From positions 1-38,125 of the forward strand of contig QIAA01000117.1 of assembly GCA_003224905.1 (NCBI GenBank): a stretch of DNA of 38,125 nucleotides, read 5' to 3'. Below are positions 33,660-38,125 of this stretch, in pieces. The first letter of the stretch is position 1. Each line of letters begins with the position of its first letter. Made by a program: the position numbers and the translations under genes. The DNA is from Acidobacteriota bacterium. Its GTDB lineage: Bacteria; Acidobacteriota; Terriglobia; Terriglobales; Acidobacteriaceae. Below the pieces are notes generated by a model. The model did not search any database, was not told the DNA's origin, and was given only the letters and a program-made list of their open reading frames with translations.

Positions 33660-36338
33660 TTATTCATAGCGAAGAGATTCGGCGGGTGGGACGGCGATGG
33701 CGTGGCGGGCGGGCAACAGGCAGGCGAGGAATGCGCCGAGAGCGAGGAGCGTGGCGGCTGCCAACAGACTGCCTGCGGCAAACGCACTTTGCATCCAGTG
33801 GGCGAGGACTACGCCGAGGAAGCTGTCGAGGGCAAGACCGATGACCATGCCCGCGGCCGCGCTTACAAGTGCGATGCGTACCGCAATCCACAGCACATGC
33901 GTGCGCGGCGCGCCCAGCGCCAGGCGGACGCCGAACTCCGTCGTGCGCTGCGCGACGCTGTAAGCGACGAGGCTGAAGATGCCGACCAGCGCAAGCCCCA
34001 GCGCCATGGCCGAGAAGACGCCAAACAATATGGAGAAGAGCCGCTGGCGGCTGTACTGTGCGTCGCGCTCGATGGCTTCGTTCAGGGTGAAGGCCCCGTT
34101 GGAGATCTGCTGGTCGGAAGCGACGGACGCGACTGCGGCGCGGATGGAGTGCAGGTAGGTGAGCGGATCACCCTGAGTGCGGACGAAGAATTGCACGTAT
34201 TGCCGCATCACGGTGGTGTACGGAAGGTAGATGGCGGGGACGACGGGGCGATCGACTCCGTCGTTGCGCGCATCGCCGACGACGCCGATGATCTGACGCC
34301 AGGCGGTGCTTTGCGCAGAACTGGCCGTGAAGTGATCCTGTAAGGGGAGACCGGCAATGCGTAGCTGTCGGCCCAGGGCATTGGACGAGGAGAGATAGCG
34401 CGTTGCGAAAGCGCGATTCACAACTGCGATGAAGTCTCCGCGGGTGTTTTCATCCGTATTCCAAATGCGGCCCTGAAGCAGAGGGATGTGAAGCGCAGCG
34501 AAATATTGCTGGCCGACTAGGATCACACGGGCCTGCGACTGCTCGCGATCGCGAGTTCCGTCGATGTTGAAGGAGCTGTCAGTGTTTACTGGGTCACTGT
34601 AGGGCGGCGTGGCATCGGTGCCCACAGCGACAGTCAAGATACCGGGGACGGATGCGATCTTCTCCCGGATCTGCTCGATGTAAGCGGTGCGCGCTTCGCG
34701 CGACTGAATCCGGCGCCACTGGGCTGGGTCGTGGAAGTGCAGCCCCATGCCGAGCTCCATGACATTTGCGGGATCGTAGCCGAGGGGCATCTGCATAAGC
34801 TCGAGAAAGCTGTGGATGGCGGTGCCCGCCGTGGCCATGAGAAGAAGCGTGAGGGCGACTTGCGCCGCGATGAGAACGCTCCAGCGATGCTTTCGAGGAG
34901 CAGCGACCACGCCAGCCTGCCGGCCCGGGAGAGAGCGCGCAGGATCGTTGCGCGAGAGACGCAGTGCGGGGGCGAGACCGAAGAGGATGCCGCAGAGCAG
35001 CGCGAGCCCGACGGAAAATGCGAGGACGGAAGCGTTGATGCGGATGACGGATTCGGCTGGAAAGGAATCCGGAGAAAGCGACAGGGGAAACCGGGCAAGC
35101 CAGTACGACGCAGCCACGCCTACGACGGCGCCCGTGCAGGAGATAACCAGAGCTTCGACGAGCAACTGGCGCACGATGCGCCAGCGGCTGGCGCCGATCG
35201 CACTGCGAATGGCGAGCTCATGCTGGCGCGTGCGGCCACGGGCCAGCAGCAGGATGGAGCAATTGGCGCAGCCGATGATTAGCAACAGCACAACGCCTGC
35301 GAGAAGAAGCCTCAGGGTGCGGCCAGTTTTCTGCTGGTAAGGCACGATGATGGGCTGCAGCCCGAGATGCCAGCCAGAGACTCGGGAATGGTGTGTCGCC
35401 ATCTCGAACACGATGGGCTCGAGCGCCGCGTTGGCGGCGGCCACTGTGACGTGCGGCCGCAGCTTGATCCACGGCAGGAAGGAGGGGGCAGGACCGTTGG
35501 CAACAGCCCGCATGAGACTAGCCGGCAGATAAACATCGCCGACGCTCTTGTCAAAGAATGCGAAGCTGCGCGGCATCACCCCAACGATCGTGTACGAGTC
35601 GTGATCCATCTCCAGCGTTCGCCCGATGACGTGGGGATCGCCGGCGAAGCGGCGCTGCCAAAAGCGGTAGTTGAGAACAACCACCGGGTGGTCTGCATCG
35701 AACGGCTCGATCATCCGGCCGAAAAGGGGGCGCACGCCAAAGAACGTGTCGGCATTCTCTGTGAGATAAACGCCCGAGATGTCTTCCGGCAACCCGTCGT
35801 TGGTGATCTCCAGATGCCCGCTGGTGAAGCCAAGCACCGAATCAACCGGGGCTGCAAGGCGCAGGTCATCACACTGTGCCTTGCTAAGGGTAAACCACTG
35901 AAACACGTCAGGATGTTGCTCGGAGATAGCGTGGGGGTTCATGATCCGGTCGGCGCCGACGTAGGGGAACGGATGCAGCAGGATGGCGTAGATGAGCGAG
36001 AACATCGCCGTGGTGGCGCCGATGCCGAGCGCGAGCGAGAACACAGCGACGACGGCGAAGCCAGGGTTTCGGCGCAGGGCGCGGAGGCCGTGGCGGAGGT
36101 CTCCGCCTAACTCATCGAAGAGACGGAGGCCGATGGCGTCGCGGTAAGTGTCGTACTGGGCGGCGGGCTGTCCGAGGTCGATGCGGGCTTTGCGGCGGGC
36201 TTCTTCTTCAGGGAGGCCATGGCGGATTAAATCATCTTGGTAGGCGTCAAGGGTAGAACGAAACTCTTCTTCGACGTCGCCGTGGGTTCGTGGCGCGATG
36301 GAGTGCCAGAGCTTGCGAATTGCGGCGAAGAGACTCAT
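33660..36338 (-). CDS. MacB-like long permease (acidobacterial duplicated orphan permease type)
   Basis: 892 aa. An N-terminal cytoplasmic ~85-residue segment (SIAPRTHGDVEEEFRSTLDAYQDDLIRHGLPEEEARRKAR) is followed by two FtsX/MacB-type halves. Each has a TM, a large periplasmic MacB_PCD region (first half from GFAVVAVFSLALGIGATTAMFSLI) and three TMs (LLLAGVVLLLIIGCANCSILLLARGRTRQHELAIRSAIGAS; second half LALVGIFSLVAYSVAQRTTEFGVRLALGA). No ATPase gene is adjacent, matching the orphan name. Role unknown; perhaps export or signal sensing. ATGA overlap with the PadR gene. Confidence 0.93.
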   Translation of the reverse strand: MSLFAAIRKLWHSIAPRTHGDVEEEFRSTLDAYQDDLIRHGLPEEEARRKARIDLGQPAAQYDTYRDAIGLRLFDELGGDLRHGLRALRRNPGFAVVAVFSLALGIGATTAMFSLIYAILLHPFPYVGADRIMNPHAISEQHPDVFQWFTLSKAQCDDLRLAAPVDSVLGFTSGHLEITNDGLPEDISGVYLTENADTFFGVRPLFGRMIEPFDADHPVVVLNYRFWQRRFAGDPHVIGRTLEMDHDSYTIVGVMPRSFAFFDKSVGDVYLPASLMRAVANGPAPSFLPWIKLRPHVTVAAANAALEPIVFEMATHHSRVSGWHLGLQPIIVPYQQKTGRTLRLLLAGVVLLLIIGCANCSILLLARGRTRQHELAIRSAIGASRWRIVRQLLVEALVISCTGAVVGVAASYWLARFPLSLSPDSFPAESVIRINASVLAFSVGLALLCGILFGLAPALRLSRNDPARSLPGRQAGVVAAPRKHRWSVLIAAQVALTLLLMATAGTAIHSFLELMQMPLGYDPANVMELGMGLHFHDPAQWRRIQSREARTAYIEQIREKIASVPGILTVAVGTDATPPYSDPVNTDSSFNIDGTRDREQSQARVILVGQQYFAALHIPLLQGRIWNTDENTRGDFIAVVNRAFATRYLSSSNALGRQLRIAGLPLQDHFTASSAQSTAWRQIIGVVGDARNDGVDRPVVPAIYLPYTTVMRQYVQFFVRTQGDPLTYLHSIRAAVASVASDQQISNGAFTLNEAIERDAQYSRQRLFSILFGVFSAMALGLALVGIFSLVAYSVAQRTTEFGVRLALGAPRTHVLWIAVRIALVSAAAGMVIGLALDSFLGVVLAHWMQSAFAAGSLLAAATLLALGAFLACLLPARHAIAVPPAESLRYE

Positions 36339-36676
36339 ATTTCGCCCGCCTTCTTATCGAGAATGCCGGCGACGACTGCAGCCATGTCGGTCCATTTGGC
36401 GCTCTCGGCCTTGAGCTGACGCCTACCGGCGGCGGTGAGCGAGTAAAAGCGGGCGCGGCGATTGTTCTCCGACTCACCCCATTTGCCTTTGATCCAGCCC
36501 TGGCGCTCAAGACGATAGATGGCGGTGTAGAAGGAACCCTGCAGGATTTCGAGGCGCTCGCCGGAGATCTGCTGGATGCGCAGGAGGATGCCGTAGCCAT
36601 GTAGCGGACCGAGCGAGACCGCCTTGAGGATGAGCATCTCAAGTGTGCCCTGCGGGAGTTCAACCGGTTTTGTCAA
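36335..36676 (-). CDS. PadR-family transcriptional regulator
   Basis: 113 aa. Winged-helix PadR domain: LPQGTLEMLILKAVSLGPLHGYGILLRIQQIS, then QGSFYTAIYRLERQGWIKGKW and RRARFYSLTAAGRRQL, with a C-terminal dimer helix. Genes of this exact type precede the orphan permeases in acidobacteria. It probably represses its own operon through the palindrome just upstream. Stop overlaps the permease ATG. Confidence 0.92.
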   Translation of the reverse strand: MTKPVELPQGTLEMLILKAVSLGPLHGYGILLRIQQISGERLEILQGSFYTAIYRLERQGWIKGKWGESENNRRARFYSLTAAGRRQLKAESAKWTDMAAVVAGILDKKAGEI

Positions 36677-36685
36677 AGGCTCTCC

Positions 36686-36700
36686 CCTATTTGGGATAGG
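36686..36700. promoter_or_regulatory. PadR operator candidate
   Basis: CCTAT-TTGGG-ATAGG palindrome, 10-24 bases upstream of the padR start. Position and symmetry fit a repressor site; the CCTAT arms resemble sites I associate with this regulator group. Confidence 0.45.
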
Positions 36701-36969
36701 AGTGTACCTGCTCTCTCCTTTCCCGTCAAGGAGACTGTCTCCCGGCGATTGCGTCTTCGGCAGGTTCAGCTGATTCGCTCGCAGGTCTCCGATTCCTTCA
36801 TGTCAAGTATTGATAAATCGCCAAGGCACTCATTGACGTTACGCTCGAAAACCGGATTCCTGGCGGATGACGGGCAAACGTTCCATAATCCCGTAAGGTA
36901 CGGGTTGCGCCAACCGGACACAATCGCGCGATCCGCTTGCAAAACCATCGCGTTTCCCTAGTGGTTCAA

Positions 36970-37818
36970 CTAGGTCGGACGGTTCTTGGTTCCACTGACG
37001 ATAAGAACCTCAGCCGGAAAACTCATCCCGCGATCTGTGGAGTAGCCACGAAGAACTTCTAACGCCTGCCGCTTCACTTCAGTCAACTGCTCCCTTGAAA
37101 GCATGGCGACCTTTTCACGAAGCTTCTCAGACATCTCGCATCGCAGTGTCCAAAAGTCTTCGACTGAGATCGGCGCCTGTATGGTGAATTGCAGCAGACG
37201 CTCGCATGGAACCATCGCGCCAGCTCCGGCCAGAACGTCCCGTAACTTGCCTGGGATAGCAAAGCGGAATGCGTCCGGTGCATCGGGCGCAGGTGGTGGC
37301 GAATCGACATACCGTTCGATGACTCGCGACAGCGTGTAGTGGAAAGGATTTCTTTCGGCAAAATGCCAGACCGCCAGGGCCAGTTTCCGTCCTGGCTTGA
37401 GTACCCTCAACATCTCGCGAACTGCGTCAACCGGAGCGGGAAAGAACATCACACCGAAGCGGCTTACTACTGCGTCAAATGTAGCGGCTGGGAACGGCAG
37501 CCGGTCGGCAGAGGCGACGTCGAATTTTGCATTTTGGAACCCAAGATGGTCTGCCGCTCGACGAGCGGCTTCAACCATCTCCGGCGCCGGATCAATCCCG
37601 AAGACCTTGCCTTCGGCGCCGACCAAGGCTGCTATGGTCAATGCTGGCTCTCCGGGACCGGTAGCAATATCCAGAACTGCGTGCCCACTGCCAATCAGCC
37701 CATCCTCCACCAGAGCTTGCGTGACCGGCGCAAACATTTGCCGGATGATTTCGCGGTGCTTCTCCCAGAACGGCGCGGAATCACGCCATGCGCTTATAAC
37801 CTCTTGGTCGGGCAGCAT
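36970..37818 (-). CDS. Class I SAM-dependent methyltransferase
   Basis: 282 aa from the ATG at 37818 (MLPDQEVISAWRDSAPFWEKH); the frame stays open to 37869 and 17 more residues are possible. SAM motif I VLDIATGPGEPALTIA, acidic motif II FGIDPAPEMVEAAR, motif III ADRLPFPAATFDAVVSRFGVMFF, then LRVLKPGRKLALAVW: the UbiE/ArsM-like Methyltransf_11 pattern. Substrate unknown. Single gene. Confidence 0.82.
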   Translation of the reverse strand: MLPDQEVISAWRDSAPFWEKHREIIRQMFAPVTQALVEDGLIGSGHAVLDIATGPGEPALTIAALVGAEGKVFGIDPAPEMVEAARRAADHLGFQNAKFDVASADRLPFPAATFDAVVSRFGVMFFPAPVDAVREMLRVLKPGRKLALAVWHFAERNPFHYTLSRVIERYVDSPPPAPDAPDAFRFAIPGKLRDVLAGAGAMVPCERLLQFTIQAPISVEDFWTLRCEMSEKLREKVAMLSREQLTEVKRQALEVLRGYSTDRGMSFPAEVLIVSGTKNRPT

Positions 37819-38125
37819 CCACAGAAGTATACCTACCTGGTGGTTGTTGGGGCATCGGACAAAACCCATCGCCGACGATCTAACAAAGTAGTTTCCTGTT
37901 TGCCGACCAACCGGGAGTGATTACCTGGTATCTTAGAAGCGAGACGCCGACTGTCGCACCTCCGCAGGATGCGGGTTTATGCATGTTGTTGCGGGATGCA
38001 TAGCCGTTCAGCCAGTAAGGCGAATCAATCCGGGAGTTTCATGCGGCGAAGAAGATTAGCAAACCTCGAATCGGAATGAAGACTGTCAAAGTCTGAGTCG
38101 GTTTTGATTGCAACCAAGCCTGAGT

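Noticed and set aside
33648..34343. 231-aa plus-strand frame
   Set aside because: Gly/Asp/Arg-rich shadow of the permease gene.
37870..38125. Gene at the right end of the window
   Set aside because: Frames are interrupted and short; only a TATGCAT/ATGCATA pair near 37979-38003 is visible. No call is made.

Overview
The window looks like a chromosomal segment of an acidobacterium (Terriglobia/Koribacter-like). The evidence is a very long MacB-like permease with two permease halves and no ATPase, of the type called the acidobacterial duplicated orphan permease, coupled to a PadR-type regulator (33660-36676). Supporting signs are a ygfZ / DUF1844 / MBL-hydrolase / ribF block, a tmRNA whose decoded tag reads ANQEMAYAA, and many REP-like palindromes. 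The taxonomic call is an inference from gene content, because there is no rRNA in the window.

Layout. 1-18.8 kb is ordinary core genome. It holds a partial HExxH metallopeptidase translationally coupled to a LeuB-type dehydrogenase; ygfZ, DUF1844, PhnP-like hydrolase and ribF; MFS and EamA transporters; OsmC and a CDF cation exporter; a PpiC-type foldase with a coupled epimerase; ubiE/menG, aroB, terC, uvrC and ssrA (tmRNA). The intergenic gaps of the first 13 kb carry a dispersed repeat built from CGCAAAG-type units, and one 128-bp MITE-like element lies at 8337-8464.

18.9-26.7 kb is an accessory region. It starts with a CCCH-motif protein and a cluster of palindromes. An IS1595-type transposase follows, with a previously unlisted 50-aa convergent ORF and a cargo membrane protein. 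The whole 2,045-bp insert is bracketed by perfect 95-bp direct repeats. Next come an unrecognised two-gene envelope operon (a multi-TM coiled-coil protein and a Tat-motif protein) and a tRNA-like relic. The region ends with remains of a restriction-modification locus: an XRE controller with a palindromic operator, a coupled HNH nuclease, and a frameshifted and truncated C5-cytosine methyltransferase.

26.9-38 kb returns to mostly single-gene, core-like content: a BON-domain protein, a frameshifted DUF1304 pseudogene, a 2-hydroxyacid dehydrogenase with an SDR reductase, a GT2 glycosyltransferase, a Rieske oxygenase of the pheophorbide-oxygenase type, a small membrane protein, the PadR/permease pair and a class I methyltransferase.

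The best candidates for something undescribed are the envelope operon at 22744-24894, the 95-bp-bracketed insertion, and the HNH/XRE pair left without an intact methyltransferase in this window. No CRISPR array and no rRNA were seen.
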